From assembly GCA_019057475.1 (NCBI GenBank), contig DXJO01000038.1:1-64000 (forward strand): a stretch of DNA of 64,000 nt, read 5' to 3'. How positions within the stretch are numbered: position 1 is the stretch's first letter; every line of letters begins with the position of its first letter. Positions 8,052 through 16,791 of this stretch are shown piece by piece. Below the pieces are notes generated by a model that was not told where the DNA came from, made no database searches, and saw only the letters and a list, made by a program, of their open reading frames with translations. The position numbers and the translations under genes are program-made. Source of the stretch: Candidatus Thorarchaeota archaeon (lineage in GTDB: Archaea > Asgardarchaeota > Thorarchaeia > Thorarchaeales > Thorarchaeaceae).

Positions 8052-9437
8052 CTAGGGACTCTTACTCTCTTCAAGCGCCTGCTTCATCACATCTCTTGCG
8101 ACGTCTTCCAGTTTCTTCAGAGCCTTCTTGGTCTTGGCGCCAACATACAATCTGGCCTTTGGTTCAGTTCCCGAAACCCTAACCAAGACATAGGAATCGT
8201 CTTTGCACTCGATCCTGATTCCATCCTCTTCTAGAACTCTCTCCACTCCACTAATCCTTGGAACAAGCAATTCCTTCACCTTTGGGAGAAACAGCGGTTT
8301 CGCATTGTCAGGACATGGAAAGCTATCCCGTAATATTGGATACTCGGGCACTGTCTTCATCAATCTCACACAACTGCCATTTCCCTGTTCGCTGACCATC
8401 TGGGCGATTCTTGCCGCTCCAGTAATCCCATCCATCCATAGACCAAGTCTAGTGAAGATTGGCTTCCAAGGCTCTGATGCGAATACAATATCATCCGAAT
8501 TTGACGAGAAAGTTTCCTGCAACGAGCCCAAAGGTGCTCTGACGACTTTTCCGCCAGCGTTCCTGACCAGTTCGTCAATGACACTAGAGGTGTCGATTGA
8601 CACGACTACAGTTCCACCACCCTCTCTCTCCACCTCATCACGAGCGAAAAGCGCTATCACTCGATTCTGATCAATAAAGCGCCCCTTCTCGTCGATGACT
8701 GCAAGACGATCTCCGTCCCCATCATGACAGATGGTAACCCCAAAGTCAGAATCCGCTGCGAAACTCATAGCATCGCCTAAGTTTCGCGGCGCGGGTTCTG
8801 CAGGTCTTCCTGGAAAGTGACCGTCAGGATGCGAGTTCATGGTGATGACCGAAAAGCCCAGTTCTCGAAGAAGATCTGGAGTGTAGTTATAGGCTGCACC
8901 ATTAGCAGCGTCCACTAGAACTCGCACTCCGTCGCTTCTCCCTCCTCGTTCCAGAACAAAGGCCTTCACTCTCTCTAGGAAGGTCTGACGAATGTTCCAT
9001 CTTGAAATGCGACCTATGTCCTTCCAGGATGCAACTGTGAACTCGCCGCTGTTCACGCGTTCCTCAATGAACACCTCCTCAGATCTCACAAATTCACGAC
9101 CGCCTTTGAAAAACTTGAAACCATTGTCAGTCGGAGGATTGTGACTGGCAGTGATTACAACAGAGGCAGACACTCCGTTCATCGCGCTGTGAGCTCCTAC
9201 TGCAGGCATTGGAGCCCCTCCTAGATCAATCACATCCACCCCTGTAGAAACAACGCCTGCCACAAAGGAGTTACAAAGCATATCATTGGAGGTCCTAGCA
9301 TCTGTACCGACACCGACTACTCCTTGACCATCCAAAAACGTTCCCAACGCACGACCTAGTCCTAAGGCTAGATCCACCGTCACCTTGTTCGCAATACTGC
9401 CTCTGATTCCCGAGGTGCCGAAAATCTTCCCTGTCAA
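8052..9437 (-). CDS. Phosphohexomutase (GlmM/phosphomannomutase family)
   Basis: A 461-residue alpha-D-phosphohexomutase that interconverts sugar 1- and 6-phosphates. The N-terminus GTSGIRG is typical. The phosphoserine loop reads TASHNPPTDNG (about residues 98-108), the metal loop is HDGDGDR (about 238-244), and the C-terminal phosphate-binding loop is RVSGTEPKARLYV. The sugar-specificity loop reads ASEPWKPIF rather than GEMSGH, so whether it acts on glucosamine, mannose or another sugar is unresolved. Its ATG overlaps the phoU-like stop by four bases, so the two form an operon. Confidence 0.88.
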   Translation of the reverse strand: MTGKIFGTSGIRGSIANKVTVDLALGLGRALGTFLDGQGVVGVGTDARTSNDMLCNSFVAGVVSTGVDVIDLGGAPMPAVGAHSAMNGVSASVVITASHNPPTDNGFKFFKGGREFVRSEEVFIEERVNSGEFTVASWKDIGRISRWNIRQTFLERVKAFVLERGGRSDGVRVLVDAANGAAYNYTPDLLRELGFSVITMNSHPDGHFPGRPAEPAPRNLGDAMSFAADSDFGVTICHDGDGDRLAVIDEKGRFIDQNRVIALFARDEVEREGGGTVVVSIDTSSVIDELVRNAGGKVVRAPLGSLQETFSSNSDDIVFASEPWKPIFTRLGLWMDGITGAARIAQMVSEQGNGSCVRLMKTVPEYPILRDSFPCPDNAKPLFLPKVKELLVPRISGVERVLEEDGIRIECKDDSYVLVRVSGTEPKARLYVGAKTKKALKKLEDVARDVMKQALEESKSP

Positions 9438-10429
9438 CTGTCTACCTCCTCGCTCTCTGGGAGTCCCAAATCCGCGATGTCCTTGGCAGCCTCCCCAATC
9501 CTGAGTAGAATATCAGCTACGTACAAGTGAGTCTGAGGTTCGTTGTTGGGAGTTGAGATTAGGTACTGCCTTAGCTTGGCAGTGTCCTCGATTATCTCTT
9601 TCTCTGCTTTTATGACCCATGCAACTTTCTCAGAGTCAAACTTGAACAGGCTTGTCACGGCATTGGATTGCATCTCCTTTGCCATCTTCACAATTGGCTC
9701 CATTTTCTTGACAAGTTTCTTGTCTAACGCATGCAGTGTCCGACTGGCAATGTCTACAGCTAGGTCCGCAATCCTCTCAATATACTGCGCAGCTAGTCGG
9801 AAGTCGAGTGCCTTTACCGGCGTTATACCCATTCCTTCGGACATACGAGGGTATTGAATAGCCAATCTGAGTTCTCGAACAATCAAAAAGAAAAGACGAT
9901 CTACCTCCTCATCACGCTTCACAACACTCTCCGCCATCTCCTGTAGCCCATCAAAGTAAGCGGTAAACGCGTCATTGAGCATTCTAGAGGCGATTAGGTT
10001 CATTCTTCGCATTGCCTTGTTTACGGGCAGCGTGGTGGGGTCAACCAGACATTGAACCACTATCTGATTATCGTCCTCGTCGGTCACTTCCAATGCAACA
10101 AATCTTTTGATGATTCGCTTCAACTCATCTCTCTGATCGTTTGAGATTGGTTTGTCACTCACCACATGAATTTCATCAAAGCCCAACAGGTACTTGCTTG
10201 TTATAGTCCATCGAAGATTTGGCTCAATCTCTACGATGGTATTTCTGCTCTCTCCAGCTTTAGGAAGTCGCGGGTCAACAATTAGGCTGCCATCCTCACG
10301 TTCAATAATCACAACAGGGTCGCCCTTGCTCAGTTTCTGCCTGCGTATCCACTCTTTAGGCAATATCACAAGAAAGGAGCTGCCGCTCTTGCCGCCCGTC
10401 TGCTGTAGTTTTCTGATGCTATATGGCAT
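9434..10429 (-). CDS. PhoU-like phosphate regulator with N-terminal AbrB domain
   Basis: About 331 residues from the ATG at 10429 (MPYSIRKLQQ); the longer frame to 10609 adds 60 residues not resembling the family. The N-terminal ~50 residues form an AbrB/SpoVT swapped-hairpin domain (SSFLVILPKEWIRRQKLSKGDP). The remainder is two PhoU three-helix domains (MNLIASRMLNDAF..., RLAAQYIERIADLAVDIASR). Archaeal proteins of this design are annotated as phosphate uptake regulators. It lies upstream of and overlapping the phosphohexomutase gene. Confidence 0.82.
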   Translation of the reverse strand: MPYSIRKLQQTGGKSGSSFLVILPKEWIRRQKLSKGDPVVIIEREDGSLIVDPRLPKAGESRNTIVEIEPNLRWTITSKYLLGFDEIHVVSDKPISNDQRDELKRIIKRFVALEVTDEDDNQIVVQCLVDPTTLPVNKAMRRMNLIASRMLNDAFTAYFDGLQEMAESVVKRDEEVDRLFFLIVRELRLAIQYPRMSEGMGITPVKALDFRLAAQYIERIADLAVDIASRTLHALDKKLVKKMEPIVKMAKEMQSNAVTSLFKFDSEKVAWVIKAEKEIIEDTAKLRQYLISTPNNEPQTHLYVADILLRIGEAAKDIADLGLPESEEVDS

Positions 10430-10662
10430 ACTCAGTACCGACCTGGATTGGAATGGCACCAAATGAGATATAGGTGGTTGGCTTATTACATTTCCCGACT
10501 GGTCGACTGCTGTAAACCATGTTGCATACCCTTCGGTGTCTACTCTTCTCTCATGGTTTGAACAAAAATCAGTTGTGAGTTGACAACTATGATGAAGATG
10601 CCGTGTCACCGCCGAGCGGACGTTTAAAATGACTTACTAGCTTTCAATTTACCGATGATACA

Positions 10663-12282
10663 TTGACTTCCACTCTTCGTCGCAGTATCCTGAAGCTCTT
10701 CATCAAGTCTGGGCTTCAGATTGCTCCAGACGCACTTGACTACATGCTCGACCTAGAGAATCCTCTAGAAGCAGCTGAAACGGTAATCCATCAAAGCAAC
10801 ACATCAGTCGCTCCACCGGTCCTTTCTCGCAATCACATTGAGGGATTCCTTTCAACAAGAGCAGAGATGCCCGAATTACATGACATCGATGAAGGTTCTA
10901 CGAACGTGATACTTCCTGAGGACTCTTCATCATCTACGGAAGAAACCGACTGGTCTATCAACGTAGTCAAGAACCCCACTCTGGAATCGGTGGGTTCTGC
11001 CGGAACAGTAGAGGACTTCCTTGCTCTCTTTAATGACAGATTTCGTCGCATAAAGAGAATCTACATGAGTCGAATTGACACACGAGGTGCTATCTCTCCG
11101 CAAGCTGCACGAAACAGGCGAGATGATGCGCGACACCGCAAAGCTATGAATAGAGAAGGAATGCGCACTCAGAAACGTCCCACTCATGTAGTAGTTGGCA
11201 TGGTCAAGGATAAGCGCATCTCTCGTTCTCGAAATGTGATTGTACAGTTGGAAGATCCAGAGGGCTCTATTGTATGTGTGATTCCTTCCGGAAGAGAGGG
11301 CATCCGAGGGCGTGAGTTGACAGACAGTGGTAACGCATTACTCTTAGATGAGGTAACCTGCATATCCGGCCACGTCGACCGAGATGGGCGGATGATTGCT
11401 CAATCCGTGATATTCCCTGACATACCCACAGCTCGGGAGATGGGACGGGCTCGCCGTGATATCTATGCCATCTTCATCTCCGACCTTCACTATGGCAGCA
11501 ACGAATTCCTAGAAGATGAATTCGACAGCTTCATTGATTGGGTGAATGGTCGCGATGTTGATAGCTCAGAGAAGGAAACAGTTCAAAAAATCAGGTACCT
11601 ATTCATTGCAGGCGACTTGGTAGATGGGATTGGTGTGTATCCATCGCAGTATGAAGACCTATCCATTCCAAGCATATACGATCAGTATGCTGGTCTAGCT
11701 GATAAACTCCGCAAGATTCCCAAACATGTCAAGATATTATGCATCCCTGGAAACCACGACGCCTGCAGACAAGCATTGCCAAAACCTCCAATCCCGGAGG
11801 AGTATGCAAAGCCGCTCTACGATCTTGGGGATCAGATACTGCTGATGGGTGATCCAAGTCAGCTGATAGTCGAGGGCGTGAACATACTATTGACCCATGG
11901 CGACAGCCTAGACGATGCAGTAACACAATTGCCCGGAGCCACCTACAAGCAACCTGCAATCCCCATGAAGGAGTTCCTTAGAAAGCGACACCTAGTTCCG
12001 ATGTATGGCGGGAAGACGGAGCTAGCGCCTTTGCATCGTGACTGGATGGTCATTGACACACCTCCTGACATTGTGCACTTTGGCCATGCTCATCACAATG
12101 CAGTTGACAATTACCGGGGCGTTCAGATTATCAACTCGGGAACATTTCAGGGCCAGACGGAGTTCATGCGCAAGCAAGGCATTATGCCTACTCCTGGGAT
12201 TGTGACCTATGTGAATCTTCGGACAGGAGCTCCCGAAGTCAAGTTCTTCTACAAAGGTCTGATTGCAGAAGCAACCGGATAA
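10663..12282 (+). CDS. polB: DNA polymerase II (PolD) small subunit DP1
   Basis: The exonuclease/accessory subunit of archaeal family-D replicative polymerase, 539 residues. The C-terminal half is the calcineurin-like phosphoesterase: SDLHYG (about 273), GDLVDG (about 322), PGNHD (about 361), LTHGDS (about 409) and FGHAHHN (about 470), all metal ligands present. An OB-fold segment precedes it. The N-terminal 60 residues resemble the DP1 N-domain. The start is a TTG at 10663; the upstream ATG at 10655 is out of frame. It is convergent with orc1, with a six-base gap. Confidence 0.94.
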   Translation: MTSTLRRSILKLFIKSGLQIAPDALDYMLDLENPLEAAETVIHQSNTSVAPPVLSRNHIEGFLSTRAEMPELHDIDEGSTNVILPEDSSSSTEETDWSINVVKNPTLESVGSAGTVEDFLALFNDRFRRIKRIYMSRIDTRGAISPQAARNRRDDARHRKAMNREGMRTQKRPTHVVVGMVKDKRISRSRNVIVQLEDPEGSIVCVIPSGREGIRGRELTDSGNALLLDEVTCISGHVDRDGRMIAQSVIFPDIPTAREMGRARRDIYAIFISDLHYGSNEFLEDEFDSFIDWVNGRDVDSSEKETVQKIRYLFIAGDLVDGIGVYPSQYEDLSIPSIYDQYAGLADKLRKIPKHVKILCIPGNHDACRQALPKPPIPEEYAKPLYDLGDQILLMGDPSQLIVEGVNILLTHGDSLDDAVTQLPGATYKQPAIPMKEFLRKRHLVPMYGGKTELAPLHRDWMVIDTPPDIVHFGHAHHNAVDNYRGVQIINSGTFQGQTEFMRKQGIMPTPGIVTYVNLRTGAPEVKFFYKGLIAEATG

Positions 12283-12288
12283 CGATAA

Positions 12289-13563
12289 TCACGAAACAAA
12301 TTCATGCTCGTCCATTAAGTCATTGGCTATCTTCGTCAAGCGCACATCCTCATCAAGAATCGCGCCAATCTGCTTTTTGCTCACTGCGAGTCTGATTTTC
12401 TTTGTGCGACCGTACCTGCCTTTGGAAATAACAGTCGTATTGATGAGTCCAAGCATATCAAGCTCGGATATTAGATCAGATACGCGTCTCTGGGTCAATG
12501 TATCGATCGAGAGGGACTTGGCTATCTCTGCATACACGTTGAAGCATTCTCCAGTGAAGATATCGCGTTTGCCCTTGTTAGCTAGAGCGAACACCGAAAA
12601 CAAAACGGCCTTGGACTGCATTGGCAATGTCTTCACGGCTTCCGTGATGGTGTCGCGTTCAATCACTTTCTGGGCTTCTCTGACATGCTCCTGTGTAATC
12701 GCATTGTCGCCTCTGCGCTCAGCCAACTCACCAGCAGTTCTCAACAGGTCAAGTGCTCTTCTCGCATCACCATGTTCCTGAGCAGCAAGAGCTCCTACAA
12801 GGTTGATGACACCCTCATCCCCAATTGCTTCGGAGTTGAACGCAATCTCAACTCTCTGCTGAAGGATACCTCTCAGCTCCACTGCGTTATAGGGCGCAAA
12901 TATAATCTCTTCCTCGCCGAGTGTTGATAGTACGCGTGGGTCAAGCATCTCCTTGAATTTCAAGTCATTGCTTATCCCAATGATGGAGATTCGACTATTC
13001 ACCAACTCTCCATTCATCCTAGTGAGACTGTAGAGGATGTCGTTTCCTTGGCTGACATCGCGCTTGACAAGAGAGTCCACCTCGTCTAAGACAACAACCA
13101 TTATGCTAGTTTGCTGGTCAAGGCGTTTCTTGAATATTGATCTAATCTCATCTGTAGGTAGGCCGGTGAATGGAACCTCTGACCCGTCACGCATTCTTGC
13201 GTCGATGTCTTCGCAGAGCTTTCTTAGAACTCTATAGTTCGTACCTACAATCCTGCAATTCACATATGCCGTAAGTGGCGCAATCACTCCACTCTTTCGA
13301 GCCTTTTCAACAAGCAACGATAGAACATAGCGAGCAACCACAGTTTTTCCAGTGCCAGTTTTACCGTAGCAGAGGATGTTTGACGGCGGCGCACCTCGAA
13401 GCGCAGGACCTAAGATTGAACCTATCCTACTCATCTGGTCGTCACGATATGGGAGCTCATCAGGCACGTATGTCGGTCTGAGGGCGTTCCTATCCTTAAA
13501 GATCGCTTGACCTTGAAGGAACTTATCGAAGAGCTTGTCTAGCGGCTTTTCCACTGTGCACAC
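12289..13563 (-). CDS. cdc6: Orc1/Cdc6 replication initiator
   Basis: An AAA+ origin-recognition ATPase. Walker A is YGKTGTGKT (about 69 residues from the chosen start), Walker B is VVVLDEVDSLV, sensor 1 is GISNDL, and a C-terminal winged helix begins near QSKAVLFSVFALA. The frame extends to 13665, but those extra residues look unrelated to the family. A GTG at 13563 or 13554 (VEKPLDKLFDKF) gives the usual N-terminus. ORB-like repeats lie immediately upstream, so the gene probably sits at its own origin. Confidence 0.92.
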   Translation of the reverse strand: MCTVEKPLDKLFDKFLQGQAIFKDRNALRPTYVPDELPYRDDQMSRIGSILGPALRGAPPSNILCYGKTGTGKTVVARYVLSLLVEKARKSGVIAPLTAYVNCRIVGTNYRVLRKLCEDIDARMRDGSEVPFTGLPTDEIRSIFKKRLDQQTSIMVVVLDEVDSLVKRDVSQGNDILYSLTRMNGELVNSRISIIGISNDLKFKEMLDPRVLSTLGEEEIIFAPYNAVELRGILQQRVEIAFNSEAIGDEGVINLVGALAAQEHGDARRALDLLRTAGELAERRGDNAITQEHVREAQKVIERDTITEAVKTLPMQSKAVLFSVFALANKGKRDIFTGECFNVYAEIAKSLSIDTLTQRRVSDLISELDMLGLINTTVISKGRYGRTKKIRLAVSKKQIGAILDEDVRLTKIANDLMDEHEFVS

Positions 13564-13622
13564 CCAACTCCATTCGAAACTATGGTTAGTTCCTGTGGAA
13601 TAGGCACCACTTCCAGTGGAGT
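13547..13622. other. Putative replication origin with ORB-like repeats
   Basis: Three mini-ORB-like sites lie at the 5' end of orc1. They are GTTCCTGTGGAA (13589-13600, plus), CTTCCAGTGGAGT (13610-13622, plus) and, on the minus strand, CACAGTGGAAAA (13547-13558). They match the core TTCCAGTGGAAA recognised by archaeal Orc1/Cdc6, and their opposed orientation is typical of origins. No clear AT-rich unwinding tract is seen on this side; a TnpB element begins about 50 bases away. Confidence 0.6.
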
Positions 13623-13665
13623 TCCTGATAAAGCTACGTATTACCGTTGCCCGAAACTTGCACAA

Positions 13666-14889
13666 TCTTGGACATCAATGTCCTTGACTGATGTTCGGTT
13701 CCTGATTCATTAAGGTCTGCTCTGCAGATCCTGCTGGCTCTGCGACAAGTCTTACGTCCTCTCCACAGGCGTTTTCTGTCTCCGTCCAACTGGCGGCGAC
13801 AAGATTACATGCAGCGTTCAGATCGCGGTCCATCTCCAACCCGCACTCTTCACAGACGTAGACTCTGTCTGATAAGCTTAGGTCTTTCTTGATATTCCCG
13901 CAGGCTGAACATCTCTTCGATGACGGGTAGAATCTTGGGGCAACGACAAGTTCAGAACCGTACCAATCACACTTGTACTGCAGTTGTCTTCTGAACTCGT
14001 GGAAACCCACATCAGCAATCACTCGGGACAGTTTCCTGTTCTTCAGCATCCCCGAGACACACAGGTCCTCAATCACTATCTGACCGTGGTTCTTGGCCAG
14101 ATACGTCGTGATCTTGTGTAGTGTGTCTTGTTGGATATTGAAGACTCTTAGATGCAATCTAGCAAGTCCAAGTCTTGCTCTCCCCCTGTTCTTGCTCCCT
14201 CTCTTCTTTCGTGATAGGCTCTTGGATAGTAGCCTCAGCTTTCTCAGTTTCGTTTCCAGGACACGCGGATTGGAATACATGGTTCCATCAGAGAGTGTGG
14301 CCAGAGTCTTGACACCAAGGTCCACTCCTACAGGTCCACCACTTGGAGATTCAGGGCTATCCATCTCCATCTCAACGGTCACTGATACATACCATCTGTC
14401 AGCTCTTCTTGTCACGGTGGCCGACAGCACCCTTCCTTTGAAGTAAATCTCTCTCTTCTCCTTGAGCCTGATTCTTCCTAGTCGTGGTAATTGAATCATT
14501 CGACCAACAAATCGGATGGTGCCAGTGAGTCTGAAACTGTCATGTACACCCCGCTTCTTGAACCTGGGAAATCCTACTCCTTTCCCGGACTTCAATCCCC
14601 GATAGAAGTTCTTGAAGGCTCTGTCAAGGTTTCTCAGGGCCTCCTGTGGGGCACACTTGGAGGCCTCGTACATCCACGGGAAGACCGTTCTCTTCAGTCG
14701 GTTCAGTTCCCTGTGCTGTGCAATAGCACTGGTAAAACGATCTTTGTCCTGATTCTGACGGTAGAGTGTGATTCTCTGCTGCAGACCCCAGTTGTAAGCA
14801 AAACGCGCACACCCGGCATGTTGAGAGAGTCTGGTCTTCAGTTGGTTGTTTGGGTCCAGTTCATATTTGAAGGCCCTAGCAATCAGCAT
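13666..14889 (-). mobile_element. IS605-type element carrying only tnpB
   Basis: A single tnpB with no tnpA. Just past the stop codon the minus strand contains GGACA-TTGA-TGTCC (13670-13683 region), a short hairpin of the kind found at IS200/IS605 right ends. The right boundary therefore lies within about 15 bases of the orc1 upstream region. The left boundary is not clear beyond the start codon. Mobilisation would need a transposase in trans. Confidence 0.6.
13675..14889 (-). CDS. tnpB: TnpB RNA-guided nuclease
   Basis: A 404-residue TnpB of canonical length. The RuvC site looks intact: Asp190 in GVDLGVK, Glu274 in IVIEDL, and DRD at 354-356 in MDRDLNAA. The zinc finger CSAC...CEEC lies between motifs II and III. 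The N-terminal HTH/wedge region begins ARAFKYELDP. TnpB cuts DNA guided by an omega RNA encoded at its own 3' end, here the last part of the gene and the few bases beyond. The gene lies between the putative origin and the METTL5-like gene. Confidence 0.9.
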   Translation of the reverse strand: MLIARAFKYELDPNNQLKTRLSQHAGCARFAYNWGLQQRITLYRQNQDKDRFTSAIAQHRELNRLKRTVFPWMYEASKCAPQEALRNLDRAFKNFYRGLKSGKGVGFPRFKKRGVHDSFRLTGTIRFVGRMIQLPRLGRIRLKEKREIYFKGRVLSATVTRRADRWYVSVTVEMEMDSPESPSGGPVGVDLGVKTLATLSDGTMYSNPRVLETKLRKLRLLSKSLSRKKRGSKNRGRARLGLARLHLRVFNIQQDTLHKITTYLAKNHGQIVIEDLCVSGMLKNRKLSRVIADVGFHEFRRQLQYKCDWYGSELVVAPRFYPSSKRCSACGNIKKDLSLSDRVYVCEECGLEMDRDLNAACNLVAASWTETENACGEDVRLVAEPAGSAEQTLMNQEPNISQGH

Positions 14890-15050
14890 TGAACATCCAC
14901 ACTACTCAATCCTGAGCGGCATGTTTTAACCACCTACAAACTGTTCAAGATTGTCCAAGTTCTTGGCAGCTGTTGCATACCTTTGGTCTGGAAAACAACT
15001 AATCACCTCTTGTTGTTATTGGCGCATCCGTAGAATTCATCAGTGTTTCA

Positions 15051-15725
15051 GTGTCAGGACCGGGTAGGCTGTCGTGCGAAACAGGAGACTGCAAGTTGCG
15101 CTTGAAGGATTTGGAGATTACATTGCAATCAATGGAGCGAATCTCTGACTACGACATTTCTTTGGAACAATATCCAACTCCTGCCACCATTGCAGCCGCG
15201 GTACTGTTCTCTGCTGAGATGGACCATGGTGATATCGGTGGCAAGTTGGTATTTGATCTTGGATGCGGAGATGGCATATTCGCAATAGGCGCAGCCCTTC
15301 TCGGTGCGAAGAAAGCAGTGGGCATCGATGTCCAAAGCAAAGCCTTAAAGGCATCTCAAAGAAACTCCAACTTGCTCGGGACAGAGGACACCACAGACTG
15401 GGTCCTAGGGGATGTTGCTGATCTAGCATTGAAAGCGCCCATCGACACGGTGTTGAGCAACCCGCCCTTTGGAGTCAAAAAGAGAGGTGCGGACCTGAGA
15501 TTCCTCAGGAAGGCAATCTCTATAGCTCGAGTAACATATAGTATGCACCTCTCAGGTGAAAAGAATAGAGTCTTCCTTCGGAATGCAGTTGAAGACCTCG
15601 GAGGAGTCGTCACACAAATCGAGAGATTCGAGTTTCCGATACCCCGAATTTACAAGTTTCACCGGAAAGAACGACACATGATTAGAGTAGACCTGTACCG
15701 AATATGCAATGCGGATTGTGAATAA
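15051..15725 (+). CDS. METTL5-like rRNA N6-adenine methyltransferase
   Basis: A class I SAM methyltransferase of about 210-224 residues. The SAM loop is FDLGCGDGIFAIGA and the catalytic motif is NPPFG, typical of N6-adenine methylases. The upstream signature LEQYPTPATIAA matches METTL5, which methylates an adenine in helix 44-region rRNA of eukaryotes and archaea. The frame opens at a GTG at 15051; the family would start near KLRLKDLE, so a TTG around 15095 is also possible. The C-terminal FPIPRIYKFHRKE fits the family. The 3' end abuts csl4. Confidence 0.82.
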   Translation: MSGPGRLSCETGDCKLRLKDLEITLQSMERISDYDISLEQYPTPATIAAAVLFSAEMDHGDIGGKLVFDLGCGDGIFAIGAALLGAKKAVGIDVQSKALKASQRNSNLLGTEDTTDWVLGDVADLALKAPIDTVLSNPPFGVKKRGADLRFLRKAISIARVTYSMHLSGEKNRVFLRNAVEDLGGVVTQIERFEFPIPRIYKFHRKERHMIRVDLYRICNADCE

Positions 15726-15726
15726 A

Positions 15727-16464
15727 ATGTCTAGCGTGAAAAATGGAGACATAGTTGTTCCTGGGGATCAATTGTGTGTGATTGAAGAGCTGTCTCCAAG
15801 CTTTGGTACCTACGAGAAAGAAGGCGTAGTGTTTGCAACCACAGCAGGAGGCGTTTCCATAGACCTCAAAGCGCGCAGCATAAGCGTTCTAGGTCCTGAT
15901 GGCCGTAGCAAACTTGCACTTCCAGTCAAGGGTGATATCATGATAGGTGAAGTAATTCGCGCCTACGAATCGCGCGCGGAAGTCAGTCTTGTAAAGCGAA
16001 ACGGGAAGGATATACTTAGTCCTCTCCTTGGTGAAATTCGCATTGGCAATGTGACTCGGCGGTTTGTGAAATCAATGCATGATGTGATGCGCGCCGGTGA
16101 CATAATCCGCGCTGAGGTACTGAACACACATGAAATACCCGCTGAGCTTAGTGTGGTTGGCCCGGACTTGGGTGTGATTCTCGGAAAGTGCACTCGATGT
16201 GGCAATGATTTGGTCTTGACTACACATAATAATATGGTCTGCTTGCGATGTGAGAATCACGAAATCCGCGAAGCGGCAAAAGATTACGGGGTGATGTTCG
16301 GTCTCGAAGCACGACCTGACATCGCACCACGAAGAAGGTCTTATGGTGACCGAGGAGGCGAAGATCGTCGCTACGGAGATAGACGCGGAAGAGATTCCAG
16401 GCGAAGAAGCGGAGGCCGCAGGAATTCCTACCGTGATGGCGATCGAAGGCCTAGGAGGCGATAA
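15727..16464 (+). CDS. csl4: Exosome subunit Csl4 with an arginine-rich tail
   Basis: The S1-domain cap subunit of the archaeal RNA exosome, 245 residues from the ATG at 15727. The N-terminal domain (VVPGDQLCVIEEL) is followed by an S1-like region and a zinc ribbon, CTRCGNDL...CLRCENHE. The family normally ends soon after the zinc ribbon. Here about 45 residues follow that are almost only Arg, Gly, Asp, Ser and Tyr. AGGAGG in the last codons serves as the Shine-Dalgarno of rpoL. Confidence 0.9.
   Translation: MSSVKNGDIVVPGDQLCVIEELSPSFGTYEKEGVVFATTAGGVSIDLKARSISVLGPDGRSKLALPVKGDIMIGEVIRAYESRAEVSLVKRNGKDILSPLLGEIRIGNVTRRFVKSMHDVMRAGDIIRAEVLNTHEIPAELSVVGPDLGVILGKCTRCGNDLVLTTHNNMVCLRCENHEIREAAKDYGVMFGLEARPDIAPRRRSYGDRGGEDRRYGDRRGRDSRRRSGGRRNSYRDGDRRPRRR
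16453..16458 (+). promoter_or_regulatory. Shine-Dalgarno AGGAGG that decides a CTG start for rpoL
   Basis: AGGAGG lies inside the end of csl4, eight bases before the CTG at 16467. No ATG, GTG or TTG exists in the rpoL frame between the csl4 stop and codon 27, which is inside the conserved RpoL core. Confidence 0.65.
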
Positions 16465-16466
16465 GT

Positions 16467-16757
16467 CTGAAAATAAAGACAATAGAGCATAGTCGAAGTG
16501 AGATTAAAGTTGAATTTCAAGAAGAGGGACATGGCTTCTGCAATTTGTTGCGCAAGACGCTTCTTGAGGAACCATCTGTCGAGTTTGCAGGTTACACCAT
16601 TGATCACCCTCTACTCGCAAATCCCATTGTTTCTCTGAAGACTAAGAAACGTCAGGCCAATGTAGTCCTTCGTGAAGGACTTGAGAAGATGCTTGCCCGG
16701 GCAGAGGAGTTCCGCAAGAAATTCAACCAAGCTATTTCCGACCATAATGTCGACTAA
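16467..16757 (+). CDS. rpoL: DNA-directed RNA polymerase subunit L, CTG start
   Basis: RpoL (eukaryotic Rpb11/AC19) heterodimerises with RpoD in polymerase assembly. From CTG the product is 96 residues: KIKTIEHSRSEIKVEF, then the family hallmark GHGFCNLLRKTLLEEP and the YTIDHPLLANP turn. The first conventional in-frame start, a TTG at 16545, would remove the conserved first strand and half of the signature. The CTG lies eight bases after a perfect AGGAGG, three codon-lengths from the csl4 stop. The non-AUG start is inferred from sequence only. Confidence 0.88.
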   Translation: MKIKTIEHSRSEIKVEFQEEGHGFCNLLRKTLLEEPSVEFAGYTIDHPLLANPIVSLKTKKRQANVVLREGLEKMLARAEEFRKKFNQAISDHNVD

Positions 16758-16791
16758 GTCTACACTTTGTCATCCATCTTGGTGACATACA

